64,000 nt of DNA from Lentisphaerota bacterium (GCA_024225035.1 JAAEMX010000021.1:1-64000); one strand, 5' to 3'; numbered from the stretch's first letter, positions 9,035-18,848 are shown. Numbers and translations: made by a program. The notes: a model not told the origin generated them from the letters alone.

Positions 9035-10117
9035 ATGGATAAGCATAACATCAAAATTTACAAACAATTGACGCACAGTGCTTCTCCCAAGGTGTCAATT
9101 ATACTTTTAGACTGGGAAGTAAGGGAATATTTTCAAGCACTACATTGGCTTGAAAAACAAAGTATTAAGCGTTCCGATTACGAGCTAATCTGGGTCGAAG
9201 TACACAATAGGACTCCAGACATAGTGCTAGAGAAGGCTGACACGGTAATTACCTGTGGTTACTCAGGTCGCTATCATAAACATGTTGCCTATAATGCGGG
9301 CCTCCTTGAAGCAAAAGGAGATTTGATTACCATAGTTGACAGTGATGCTGTTTTTCCAGAAAATTTTGTATCTTCCATATTGGAGAACTTTCAGGAAAAA
9401 GAAGGTCACTATCGTCCGCTGGTACTCATGCACTATGAAGCCAGAACTCATATCGAGTTTCCGGGGAATGAACAGATGAAGTCTATGGGACAAGTCAAAA
9501 CCTACCCTTGGAAAGAGTTATGGGAAAATGTAGGTGCCTGCATGACTGTCAGAAAATCTGATGCCATCAACTTTGGTGGATTTGATGAGCATAAAAAACT
9601 TCGTGGTTTTTACTGTGGCCCTTATGACCTTGGATGGCGCATGATGAATGCCGGTATCCCGGAAAAATGGGAAGACTCAGACAAATGCATAATATGGCAT
9701 TTTGCTCATCCCGCGCCACAGAATTCGGCCTTTAATATCCCGGACAAAGAGAATAAGAAAAATGACTACTATAATATCCACGTAGCAGGCCATGCATTTT
9801 TATCAGTTGAGGCATTTTCTACTGGCCGGCTGCTTCCACTTCTTGAAAACCCAGCAATCCACAACAGACGCATGAATGGGCGTCAGATAGGTTCTGAACT
9901 GGAAAAAAAATACTGCAACCTTTGTTCAGAAAAAGGATTTTCCACAATAAGTATATTGAAAATATACGCAATGAACAAAATTGAAAGTATCGGACACTCA
10001 ATAATTTCATCTAACTCATTTTTATATAAGTCACTTTGCTTTTGTGGGCTCAAGAAAAAAATACCTTACTTCACTGAACTTTACAAAAAGTTTAGAGATA
10101 AAATAATTAAGAATTAG
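9035..10117 (+). CDS. Family 2-like glycosyltransferase
   Basis: 360-residue cytoplasmic GT-A-fold enzyme. VSIILLDWEV opens the Rossmann-like fold, and the metal/nucleotide motif is VDSDAVFP with the DxD at Asp102-Asp104. A galactosyltransferase-like C-terminal region includes FGGFDEHKKLRGFYCGPYDL. It likely transfers a sugar from a nucleotide donor onto the growing or terminal chain of the exported glycan; donor and linkage are unknown. It follows the exporter after a 172-bp gap and is the last + strand gene of the locus, ended by a strong shared terminator. Confidence 0.85.
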   Translation: MDKHNIKIYKQLTHSASPKVSIILLDWEVREYFQALHWLEKQSIKRSDYELIWVEVHNRTPDIVLEKADTVITCGYSGRYHKHVAYNAGLLEAKGDLITIVDSDAVFPENFVSSILENFQEKEGHYRPLVLMHYEARTHIEFPGNEQMKSMGQVKTYPWKELWENVGACMTVRKSDAINFGGFDEHKKLRGFYCGPYDLGWRMMNAGIPEKWEDSDKCIIWHFAHPAPQNSAFNIPDKENKKNDYYNIHVAGHAFLSVEAFSTGRLLPLLENPAIHNRRMNGRQIGSELEKKYCNLCSEKGFSTISILKIYAMNKIESIGHSIISSNSFLYKSLCFCGLKKKIPYFTELYKKFRDKIIKN

Positions 10118-10136
10118 TCGATAAATAATATTCTTA

Positions 10137-10170
10137 TACAGGTAACTTCCCTTAAAAGAAGTTACCTGTA
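10137..10170. terminator. Bidirectional terminator between the glycosyltransferase and hddC-like genes
   Basis: Perfect 13-bp inverted repeat (10137-10149 with 10158-10170) around an 8-nt loop, placed between two convergent genes and flanked by A/T-rich runs on both sides. Confidence 0.75.
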
Positions 10171-10174
10171 ATAA

Positions 10175-10870
10175 TTATTTCAGCATAGTCTGTACACGAT
10201 GAAAATCTTCTGGAATCCCAATATCGATAAACTTCCCTTCAGCCAAATAAGCAACTGGTTTAACAACCGCAATATTAGTTGCAATGAAATCTGTTTCAAG
10301 GGAGAATTTCTCCGGCAAATCAAAATTGGCAAAAATATCTGTTGACATCAAGTATGTTCCCGCATTTATATAGCCCGGGCCATTATCTCCCTTTTCGCAA
10401 AATGCAGTTACAATACCGTTATCATCAACCTTTATCGCACCATAACGATAGACGTCTTCTACATAACGCAGTGTCATACTTAACTGGCAGGAATGCGCAT
10501 TATGCGTTGTAAGTATTTCTTTGTAATCCACTTTCAGATATGTATCGCCATTGAGAACAAAACATGGATCAGTCTTATCTGCCAGAGACAGCGCTTGTCG
10601 AATGCCTCCGCCAGTACCCAAAAGTTCTTTTTCAATGGAATATACCAGCTTCATGCCACAATATTCATTGCCAAAGTGATCAATAATAGTGTCTGCCATA
10701 TATCCTACAGCCAGTATCACTCGAGAAAAACCTTGACTTTTCAGATCATCCAAAAGGTATTCGATAAATGGGCGGTTATTTACTGGAGCCATTACCTTAG
10801 GCAAGGACTTAACCTCAGAACGCAGTCTGGTTCCCAGTCCGCCAGCCAATATTATAGCTTGAAGTTTCAA
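10175..10870 (-). CDS. hddC: D-glycero-D-manno-heptose 1-phosphate guanylyltransferase-like nucleotidyltransferase
   Basis: 231-residue sugar nucleotidyltransferase. Visible are the pyrophosphorylase signature AIILAGGLGTRLRSEV followed by LPKVMAPV, the FVLNGDTYLKVD metal-binding region and the GTGGGIRQAL loop. HddC makes GDP-heptose from heptose 1-phosphate; short members of the family with this LRSEV signature are usually HddC. It starts with TTG after an AGGAGG placed only 4 bases upstream, which is an unusual start. It is convergent with the rest of the locus yet clearly completes the HddA route, so the locus has at least two transcription units. Other NTP or sugar specificity is possible. 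Confidence 0.82.
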   Translation of the reverse strand: MKLQAIILAGGLGTRLRSEVKSLPKVMAPVNNRPFIEYLLDDLKSQGFSRVILAVGYMADTIIDHFGNEYCGMKLVYSIEKELLGTGGGIRQALSLADKTDPCFVLNGDTYLKVDYKEILTTHNAHSCQLSMTLRYVEDVYRYGAIKVDDNGIVTAFCEKGDNGPGYINAGTYLMSTDIFANFDLPEKFSLETDFIATNIAVVKPVAYLAEGKFIDIGIPEDFHRVQTMLK

Positions 10871-11041
10871 GAAGCCTCCTGTTAAAAATTAACGACCCGC
10901 ACCTTTACTAGTGAAAGATACAGACAGGGATTAATATAACTAATGAATGTACAAACGTTGTTGTACTATGAGAAGTAATATATCCCTTCTATAACAGGAT
11001 AGTCAAGCACACAAATGCTATTATATATTACTATCTGAAAT

Positions 11042-11414
11042 TTATGGAAGTTTTTCTAGAATTATTATTTCGTCATAACTGGAAAGAACGAAATCCTTGG
11101 CATCTCTAGCTTTGCCCGGCACTTCCAGTGCCTCTATGGCCCAATGTAATTCACTGTTAATGCCCTCATAACTATATGGAGCTTCCGGCAATGTCATATT
11201 GAATTTATACTGTGCACTACGCATTGGTCTGCAAATTTCCTCTGATACCGCGTTTTCTATAACTTCACGTGAACCGCCTTTCATGTACCAGAATACGTTT
11301 ATCTGAATGTTTGTCAGGTTCTTTGTCAAATTTCCACTCTAAGGCTCCTTTGAGTTCATCTCCGGGATTATAAACAGCTGTCCCATTATCCAGTATTATC
11401 TTAATAAAACTCAT
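11042..11414 (-). pseudogene. Frameshifted arrestin-like beta-sandwich protein
   Basis: Two overlapping reading frames make one protein of about 123 residues. The first frame starts at the ATG at 11414, which overlaps the stop of the upstream gene (TAATG), and reads through YNPGDELKGALEWKFDKEPD before stopping near 11262. The second frame carries INVFWYMKGGSREV and runs to 11042. The order PGDELxGxxEW followed by xxxxFWYxxG resembles small arrestin-like beta-sandwich proteins that accompany DUF3592 genes. The break lies between about 11340 and 11290, and the net shift is one extra base. I cannot tell a true mutation from a sequencing slip. Confidence 0.55.
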
Positions 11415-13111
11415 TACACCCCTCCAACAATCATTTTAAATTCAGCTGGCAACAGGTTTATTTTGTATTTAAAATTAATATCAGGCCTGCTTTTTATATC
11501 TCCATGCACTCGCAGCATCCAGACAATTTTACCACATTTTGTTTCAAATGAATGCATGGTTTGATCCGGCATAAAAAAGCTTTTTTCCCCACAGATGATA
11601 TCACTGACAAGGTCAGTACTGAAAACCTTTTCCGAATAAAATATTGAATCTTCCTGTGAAGAATTTTTACCCTTATTTACTGTAACAATCTCATGACCTT
11701 CAATGAATACCTCCAGCATTGAGATGTTCCTGCCTGCAGGAATCTCCCATGATATTTCAGTCTTATCGCTCATTTGTATGAATGAACTGTTTATCCTGAA
11801 TACAGGGCGGGCATTAAATAAAATTATAAAATGATAAATTGCAATCCCTAAAATAACCAGCCCTGCTATTCCAAAAATAATAACAACAATCAACAGCACC
11901 CAGTCTATAGACTTGCTCTCATATCCATTAAAGAACTTATAAACCGAAATCGCAACAATACCATTCCATATTATAGCTACAACTAAAGACCCTAGAAACG
12001 ATTTTAGAGGCCCATTTTCAGGTTTTAAAATTGTCTCCCCTGAATCGTTATCAGTACGATCAGGTATACCTGCAATGCCATTATGAACCAGACGCTTGAG
12101 ATCTTTTCGCTTCTGCCTTATTACAGTTCCTGCTATTCCGCCAATGCCCACTAAAACAAATAATAACGGAATAATTCCGAACCAGTAACCATTGTAAAAC
12201 TCACGATTAAGTACAGCGACATCAGGTTCAGCCGGGTTTACAAAACAAGTTGTTTCACAACCGGGAGAATATTTATTGACTACCGTTTTTTTAGCCTGAT
12301 AACCACTACTGTATCCACCCATAAAATCCCATTTATCACTGGTGTACTCAGTTCCCTGATAAAAATATTTATATATTACCTCAATCCCATAAGTAGTGCT
12401 GTCGTTGTCGGCATTAACGGTTACTCTGCTGGAAATAACTTTACATGGAACTCGTGGCCAGTCAGCAGCATCAAACACTTTCAACGCCGGACGTAAAAAC
12501 ATGAAGTATCCGAAAGCGATGCCAACAATAAGGAAAATCAAAAAGAAAAAGCAAATGCCGTATTTGCGCATAAAAACATATTTATTGGGATTAGGAATAT
12601 CATTTTCTTTTTTAGACTTTGACTTGTGCCAAATTCCATATATTCCCCCTAACCCGACCAAAACAAAAATCAGCGGAATTAACATAAAAGGAAGCAGAAG
12701 CCAGTCAACCCTTTTGATTAAAACAGCATCCTTAGGATTGTTTGGGTCTACGTAACAATGTGTTTTTGCTCCCGGATAATAATTCTGAGAAAATTTAACC
12801 GCTTTTTTGTAGCTTACCTGCTTAGATGACTTACTAACTTGATTGGAAGTGTATATTTTTTTGCTAAAGCAATACTGATATTCGACCGCAAGTCCATACT
12901 TTTCTTTAGATGATGCAGGCGCGGTTACTTTTGAAGTGACAATAACACACGGTGTTTTGCTCCAAGTTAAACAAACAGCGCTCTCATACAATGTTTTCCC
13001 CATAAAAAATATAAAGCTTAGACCGGCAACAAAAAAGACAAAGAAGAAAAGTGATGCAAATAAATTACTGCCAAAGCTGCTTTGCTTTGGTAAGTTCTTC
13101 GAATAAGCCAC
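11414..13111 (-). CDS. Membrane protein with two DUF3592-like domains
   Basis: 565 residues from a GTG start at 13111, preceded by GGAGGG at 8-base spacing; that is better than the upstream start at 13144. Two tandem copies of one module are visible. Each has a transmembrane helix, then W-P/T-C-x-V-S-S-x-V strands, a Y-Y-P-G or Y-S-P-G turn, C-Y/F-V-(D/N)-P and a second helix (LLPFMLIPLIFVLVG in copy 1, FGIIPLLFVLVGIGG in copy 2). This is the DUF3592 pattern. A third part has two more helices and a cytosolic beta-rich tail. Function is unknown. The last codon overlaps the ATG of the broken arrestin-like gene. Confidence 0.85.
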   Translation of the reverse strand: MAYSKNLPKQSSFGSNLFASLFFFVFFVAGLSFIFFMGKTLYESAVCLTWSKTPCVIVTSKVTAPASSKEKYGLAVEYQYCFSKKIYTSNQVSKSSKQVSYKKAVKFSQNYYPGAKTHCYVDPNNPKDAVLIKRVDWLLLPFMLIPLIFVLVGLGGIYGIWHKSKSKKENDIPNPNKYVFMRKYGICFFFLIFLIVGIAFGYFMFLRPALKVFDAADWPRVPCKVISSRVTVNADNDSTTYGIEVIYKYFYQGTEYTSDKWDFMGGYSSGYQAKKTVVNKYSPGCETTCFVNPAEPDVAVLNREFYNGYWFGIIPLLFVLVGIGGIAGTVIRQKRKDLKRLVHNGIAGIPDRTDNDSGETILKPENGPLKSFLGSLVVAIIWNGIVAISVYKFFNGYESKSIDWVLLIVVIIFGIAGLVILGIAIYHFIILFNARPVFRINSSFIQMSDKTEISWEIPAGRNISMLEVFIEGHEIVTVNKGKNSSQEDSIFYSEKVFSTDLVSDIICGEKSFFMPDQTMHSFETKCGKIVWMLRVHGDIKSRPDINFKYKINLLPAEFKMIVGGV

Positions 13112-13194
13112 AGTATATTCCCTCCGATAGATTAACCTAACCAAAGAATACTATTTAAAACAAATAAAATCAAGAAGCTTTTTTGGGGCATGCC

Positions 13195-13221
13195 CAAAAA
13201 AAGCGGGGTCAACACCCCGCT
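13195..13221 (-). terminator. Rho-independent terminator of the prepilin-like gene
   Basis: Stem AGCGGGGT (13202-13209) with ACCCCGCT (13214-13221). On the minus strand it is followed by a run of seven T. It lies 17 bp after the stop codon at 13239. Confidence 0.85.
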
Positions 13222-13238
13222 CTGCAACACAAATAGCT

Positions 13239-15015
13239 TTATTTATAACCAAACTGTTCATCAAACTTTTTAGCTTTATCCAAAAGTATTTTCTTTTGTT
13301 CAGGCTTATAGCCATCTCCTTTAATGTAGTTAACTATATTCTCACAGCTGGTTGCATTGGGGATATTAAAACCAGAAACATGTCCATCTATAAATAAAAC
13401 GTTGACGTAATTATCATGATTGTTGGTTTTATCCATTACCAAGGGCATATCCGGCCCAGAAAGTTCTGTTAAACCACCAAAGTATATATAACTTGAATTA
13501 TTTTCCGATAGAGTTTTTTCAGCGCCCTTTTTAAAAGTGGTGCTTGGACAACTATATATTCTTAGGTCAGTCAAATAATCTTTCTTTATTAAATCATTAA
13601 ATCCGGCTGCATTATCTCCTACAGGGAACTTGCCGCTATAATCCATCGCATACTGTTTAAGAGCAAGTCCTGCTGGTGCAACTAATGCGTCTAGCCTTTT
13701 CACGTGCGCTATTCAACGCCGGCAAAAGCATTCCAGCCATTATCGCCGTGCTGGCTACAGCAATTTGAGTCCCACCTGAATTGGCTTCACTCAAATCGTT
13801 ATTGCTACTACTTGTAACAAGAATTCCATCCTTATCCAAGGATACTACAGTAAAGATATTCTGATATTTAGCCAGGCCAAATAAGATTTTGGTTACTACA
13901 TGCCCATTTTGATTGTTTTCATCATATGTAGCAATTATATCAGAAATTGTTTTAACGAAAAGCTCACTACAGTAAAGGTAAGACGTTCCCTTAAGTTGAA
14001 TCCCTTTCGCGATTTGCTTAAACTCTGGAGTCGTAATAAGCCCATTGCCTTTTGTTTCTGTCTCTTTTATTTCTGTCAAAACAGCTTCATTAGAAGCAAT
14101 GTATATATAATCGCCTTCCTGACGCAGCAAAGGACATATCCATTTTGGGGTCTTAGCTTTTGGAGTTATATTAGCTTTTATTTCATCGCCTTTTAAAATA
14201 AATGGTTGATACCCTTTATTTAACTTTTTAATACCATACAAGTTTTTGAACAGAGTTAAGATTATTTTGTTCTTTGATGGAATCTTAGCCATGCCACACA
14301 TAGTTGGCTTATTGTCTTTAGTTTCACCAGCAGTAATCACAAAAGTTCCTATTCCGCCAATTCCTTTCAAAAATACAGGTAACTGGAGGCCAGTCTTTTT
14401 CGAAAACTTGGCCTCTGCCATATTTGAAAGCATTGCTGCCGGAGGAAATGGAAATGATGACAGAATACCCTTTATTTTTACCCATACCTTATCAGGATAA
14501 AATTCCCATGAAGCAGCACATACAGTTGATTTCGGCAACATTTTGAGACTTGTAAAGTCTCTGTTTTTAGTACCGTTTAAGTCCCATAAAATACAGTTTT
14601 TTGAGTTTTGTCCTAAATAATAATACATCCGATTTCGAAATAAAGGCAGTTCCCCTTTAGCTGGTTCCTTAGTAATTACTGAACTGTAACCTATACCTTT
14701 AATCTCATTGATCCCAAGTCCGTGTACAAGGGACTTAATCCCACTCATAATCAGCATTACCTGACCCTTTTGAGCACCTTCCATTGGCATCTGCTGAACC
14801 ATTTGTTGAGCTTGAGCAAAACCATGTGCTAAATTTTTGAACAAAAATTTATAATTGTTCACGCTGTAACAGGTACCGCCTGATTCCAGTTTGGAAGCAA
14901 TTGTGTCGAATACTTTTTTACTTTCTTCTTTTTCTCCCGCATCAGCTCTCATAGAAAATGTTCCCAGAGCTGCACATGCCATGGCAGTAGCCAATAAACA
15001 TTTTGTTACAGACAT
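13239..15015 (-). pseudogene. Exported protein fused to a prepilin-like H-X9-DG domain, broken by a small deletion
   Basis: The 5' frame (15015 to 13657) begins with a signal peptide (CLLATAMACAALGTFSMRADA) and a long unknown exported domain. It ends with a hydrophobic segment and LLPALNSAREKARRISCTS, the sequence that opens prepilin-like DUF1559-type domains. The 3' frame (to 13239) continues that same domain with GLALKQYAMDYSGKFP, CPSTTF and FIDGHVSGF. The usual family text between them is SNLKQIG. About 14 bases are missing at 13670/13671, which throws the reading frame. I treat the pair as one disrupted gene. If the deletion is real, the N-terminal protein may still be made with a short scrambled end. 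Such proteins are abundant in planctomycetes and lentisphaerae. Confidence 0.75.
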
Positions 15016-15211
15016 TAAGTCCTCCCGTGCTGTAAATAGTTAGTTTTCTAATTTATTAAGGATTCCTTTAATAAAAAAGCGATAATTTGTTTTTAATATA
15101 AAAAATATCTCAAGAAATATTAAATATTAAATTGGAGATTGTATTTTATAATTCAGCAGTCTATAATTGCAGGGATAAGGAGAACAAATGCCAACATAAA
15201 GGAGAACTATT

Positions 15212-15889
15212 ATGTCTAAACTTCTAACTGCCGTCACGTTCATTTTTTTAGCTGTCATCATGTATACTGCTAATGCGGAGGAGGCAAAAGACGCTCAAAA
15301 GTGCAGCACTGATGCCATAGTCATTGCTAACCCCACCTACATAAATAATCTGGTAAAAGCATACAAACAGGATAAGGGTTTTCCGGGCAAAGGAGCTGGA
15401 CAAATATGGGACTTTGCTAAACTGGATTTTGATAATGGCTATACTCTAAAAGCTCCGGGAACAAACAAAAAGGTTAAGGTTGCTCTGTTTTATATAACAG
15501 TGAAAGTCAAAATAGATGCCTGTCCACCAGAAATCACCAAGTTTTGGAACTACACTCAGATGCCTGTTTTGCTGGTAAACTACGCTTGCAATGTTACAGG
15601 TTTCGACAGTCAGGGCGTACTCCAGACCACTGCCGGAGATGTCAACACTCATTTTTACTACGCAGTGAAAGACCCCAGCTTTAAAAACAAGACAAAAGCC
15701 TCGATGGCAGTCTTTACCCTATGGCCGGGAATGGAAATAAAAATTCATCAGATTAAGCCCAATATGATGTTCCAGAAAAAATCCGACGGGAATTACTATA
15801 TAAAAGTAAAAACTCACAAATTCAAGGTAAATGAACCGGCTCCTCCGGGAACTCCACGCTATAGAATGCTGGTTCCCTATCAGAGCTAA
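15212..15889 (+). CDS. Exported protein of unknown function
   Basis: 225 residues with a clear signal peptide (LLTAVTFIFLAVIMYTANA, cleavage after about residue 22). The mature part is rich in beta-type segments, Lys and Tyr, with no motif I recognise. AAAGGAGAACTATT precedes the ATG. It stands alone between the prepilin-like gene (divergent) and paaK (convergent), and ends at a strong shared terminator. A periplasmic or outer-membrane-associated role is an inference from the signal peptide only. Confidence 0.8.
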   Translation: MSKLLTAVTFIFLAVIMYTANAEEAKDAQKCSTDAIVIANPTYINNLVKAYKQDKGFPGKGAGQIWDFAKLDFDNGYTLKAPGTNKKVKVALFYITVKVKIDACPPEITKFWNYTQMPVLLVNYACNVTGFDSQGVLQTTAGDVNTHFYYAVKDPSFKNKTKASMAVFTLWPGMEIKIHQIKPNMMFQKKSDGNYYIKVKTHKFKVNEPAPPGTPRYRMLVPYQS

Positions 15890-15901
15890 AAGCGAAAAAA
15901 A

Positions 15902-15936
15902 GAGCCAATACTTTCACACAGTGGTAGTATTGGCTC
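15902..15936. terminator. Bidirectional terminator between the exported protein and paaK
   Basis: Perfect 11-bp stem GAGCCAATACT (15902-15912) with AGTATTGGCTC (15926-15936), flanked by A runs upstream and A/T-rich sequence downstream, between convergent genes. Confidence 0.85.
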
Positions 15937-15951
15937 AAAATTTATAAATTT

Positions 15952-17274
15952 TTATTTATTACGATTATCAATTACTCGCTTGGCTTTACCTTCGCTGCGC
16001 TGGATTGTCTGAGGAGCTACAAGTTTAACCTTCACTCTTAAGCCAAGAGTCTGCTCTATTGCATGAGAAAGGCGTTTACGCAATGATTCCATGGCACGGA
16101 TTTTGTCAGAGAAAATATCTTCCGTAATTTCAACGTCAACTTCGATATTATCCATGCCGTTTTCAGTATACAGAATGATATTGTAATGCGGCAAAGTACC
16201 TTCAACAGAAAGCAGCGCTGCTTCTATTTGAGACGGGAATACATTTACCCCGCGAATGATAAACATGTCATCGCTGCGAGTAGAAATGCGCTCAATGCGG
16301 CGAATTGTTCTGCCGCAATCACAAGGTGCTGCCAGTATTCTTGTAATATCACGGGTACGGTAACGAATCATCGGCATTGCTTCTTTCTGAAGCGTGGTCA
16401 AAACAAGTTCACCCAGTTCACCGTCAGGCAGAACTTCTCCTGTGTCAGGGTTAATGATTTCAGGATAAAATAAGTCTTCAAATATATGCAGGCCATCTTG
16501 GCATTCACACTCAATACCAACACCCGGACCGATTATTTCTGAAAGCCCGTATATGTCGTAAGCTTTAATACCGCTTTCGGTTTCAATACGCTTCCGCATT
16601 TCATGAGTCCAAGGCTCGGCACCGAAAATGCCTACCCGCAAAGGCAGGTCATGCAAATCAATGCCTTCTTCAGCAGCTTTTTCTATTATGAAGTTAAAAT
16701 AACTTGGCGTACTGCAGATTGCGCTGACACCAAAATCTTTAAGTACCATAATCTGACGCTGGGTATTGCCGCCCGAGGTAGGAACAACTGTAGCACCAAT
16801 GGCCTCAGCTCCGTAATGAGCTCCAAGCCCGCCGGTAAACAACCCATAACCATATGAATTCTGAACCACATCACCTTTATGGATTCCGGTACAGGCAAAA
16901 GTACGTTTCATAGCTTGAGCCCATACTTCTATGTCATTTTGAGTGTAGGCTACAACGATTGGCTTTCCTGTTGTCCCGCTTGAAGCATGCAGGCGCACTA
17001 TATCTTCCATGGGGCTGGCGCAGAGTCCAAATGGATAAGTATCGCGTAAGTCAGTTTTCACAGTAAAAGGAAATTTTGCGATGTCATCCAGAGAATTCAG
17101 ATCTTCCGGATTAAATGATATTTCATCGAGGCGGCCTCTAAACAATTCAACATTATCATAGGCACGTTTAACGGTATTCTGAAGTCGAACGAGCTGAATA
17201 TCGCGGAGGTGTTCCGGCTGCATATAGTCCAATGCGCTGGTGCTGTCGTTGTTGTGCAGACTTATATTTGCCAT
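15952..17274 (-). CDS. paaK: Phenylacetate-CoA ligase
   Basis: 440-residue ANL-superfamily AMP-forming ligase of the PaaK type. The phosphate loop is SSGTTGKP at residues 98-105. GADPW-like FGAEPW and YDIYGLSE adenine-binding motifs follow, then the C-terminal RIERISTRSDDMFIIRGVNV hinge and a Lys-containing tail. It activates phenylacetate, or a related aryl acid, to its CoA thioester in the cytoplasm. No other paa genes are near; isolated paaK copies are common in anaerobes that degrade aromatic amino acids. AAGGAA precedes the ATG. Confidence 0.93.
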   Translation of the reverse strand: MANISLHNNDSTSALDYMQPEHLRDIQLVRLQNTVKRAYDNVELFRGRLDEISFNPEDLNSLDDIAKFPFTVKTDLRDTYPFGLCASPMEDIVRLHASSGTTGKPIVVAYTQNDIEVWAQAMKRTFACTGIHKGDVVQNSYGYGLFTGGLGAHYGAEAIGATVVPTSGGNTQRQIMVLKDFGVSAICSTPSYFNFIIEKAAEEGIDLHDLPLRVGIFGAEPWTHEMRKRIETESGIKAYDIYGLSEIIGPGVGIECECQDGLHIFEDLFYPEIINPDTGEVLPDGELGELVLTTLQKEAMPMIRYRTRDITRILAAPCDCGRTIRRIERISTRSDDMFIIRGVNVFPSQIEAALLSVEGTLPHYNIILYTENGMDNIEVDVEITEDIFSDKIRAMESLRKRLSHAIEQTLGLRVKVKLVAPQTIQRSEGKAKRVIDNRNK

Positions 17275-17361
17275 TTCCTTTTACCTTTTCTGCTTAGAAT
17301 GCTTTACGAAGTCTAAACTTTAAGTTTACAACAAATAAAAGGATTTTGCAACCTGCAGCCT

Positions 17362-18699
17362 TTATTTATTCAGGAAATGACTTTTTACATACTCAACAGC
17401 TCCTTCATGACAGGTGATTTCATCGGAAAGCTGAGCATCTCGAGCCTTGTCCAGTATCAACTTAAAGTCAGGTCCAGGCTTCATTCCTAACTCAATAAGA
17501 TCACGCCCGCCAATTAATGGCGACGGCAGCTCAGTGATACCTTCATTTTCGACCAATTTATCTAATAAAAAATTATATATATCTAAAATTCCATGACTTG
17601 AAATGCAGTCTATGCGATGCAACTCCAACTCAATTGAAAAATATGGATCAGCCATCATTTTCTTAAGCTTAGCGGTTTTCATCTGCATAGCAGCAGCAAA
17701 CCTCATATGGTTGCGAACCGCATTACTGACGGTTTCGATCAAAACGTTAGGAGCTTTGAGGCGTTTTAATATCAATTCACTCATATCTGCTCCAAGGTGC
17801 TCATGTTTGAAAAAACGTTCCCTGCCGTCAGGTTCCTTGAAGTAAGTCCCCGGTTTCCCTACATCGTGTAAAATAATACTCCATGCCAGTTCCGGGCTTG
17901 GTAATGCCATATGGTCCAGCATAAGCATAGTGTGTTCAAAAACATCACCTTCAGGATGATATTCAGGCGGCTGAGTTATCCCCTTCATTTTAGCTACTTC
18001 CGGCAATATATAATCAAGGATACCAAGCTCTGTCATCATTCGCATTGCCCGTGATGGTGCGTATCCAACTAACATAAGAGTAAGTTCTTCACGAACTCGC
18101 TCTATTGCCAACTCAGCAACCTTGGGAGCCATTCTGCGCATTGCCTTAGCTGTCGAAGCTTCAATTTCAAACCCGAGACGGGCAGCAAAACGAACGGCAC
18201 GCAAGATACGTAAATAGTCCTCATTGAACCGCACTTCCGGTTCTCCGATAGTTCTCAAAATACCTTTTCTTAAATCATTTACACCATCAGTATAATCAAT
18301 TACTTCTCCATTAAACGGGTCACAAAGCAAACCATTCACAGTAAAGTCTCTGCGTATAACATCGATTCTGGGATCGCCGGTATACTTAACTTCTGCAGGG
18401 CGTCGTCCATCCAGGTAGTTACGTTCTTCGCGGAATGTTGCTACTTCAAACCAGAGTTCATCCTGTTTTATCAGCATAACTCCAAAAGAGGCCCCTACTT
18501 CGCGAATATGTTCGAATAAGTGACGCAGCTCCTCAGGACGGGCAGATGTCGCGACGTCTACATCTTTGGGTGTTTTGCCAAGTAGCACGTCACGGACTGC
18601 TCCGCCAACAAACCAGGCTTCAAAACCTGATTCGCGCAGCTTTTTTACAATGCAGGTTGCTGCATTTGTAACTGTATTTTTAGGAATGTCGACTATCAT
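17362..18699 (-). CDS. tRNA nucleotidyltransferase / poly(A) polymerase family protein with HD domain
   Basis: 445-residue class II nucleotidyltransferase. The head motif is FVGGAVRDVLLG followed by the metal-binding DVDVAT, and RRDFTVNGLLCDP and an RILRAVRFAARLGFEI core follow. The HD-type domain carries HTMLMLDHM and ILHDVGKP. It adds or repairs the CCA end of tRNA; a poly(A) polymerase role is an alternative because the two cannot be separated by motif alone. The gene is divergent from nadD with 149 bp between them. I see no obvious ribosome binding site. Confidence 0.9.
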   Translation of the reverse strand: MIVDIPKNTVTNAATCIVKKLRESGFEAWFVGGAVRDVLLGKTPKDVDVATSARPEELRHLFEHIREVGASFGVMLIKQDELWFEVATFREERNYLDGRRPAEVKYTGDPRIDVIRRDFTVNGLLCDPFNGEVIDYTDGVNDLRKGILRTIGEPEVRFNEDYLRILRAVRFAARLGFEIEASTAKAMRRMAPKVAELAIERVREELTLMLVGYAPSRAMRMMTELGILDYILPEVAKMKGITQPPEYHPEGDVFEHTMLMLDHMALPSPELAWSIILHDVGKPGTYFKEPDGRERFFKHEHLGADMSELILKRLKAPNVLIETVSNAVRNHMRFAAAMQMKTAKLKKMMADPYFSIELELHRIDCISSHGILDIYNFLLDKLVENEGITELPSPLIGGRDLIELGMKPGPDFKLILDKARDAQLSDEITCHEGAVEYVKSHFLNK

Positions 18700-18848
18700 A
18701 ATGTTATTACCGGTACTATATTTCTTGCTTGTTATAAAAAAAATAACCCCAAAAAACCGTTAAGACAAACTTTTGGGTTGTCAAATACGCTAATCAATTA
18801 TATGATTATAGTATAGAGACGGTGAAATAAAAGGACTGGAAAACTTAG

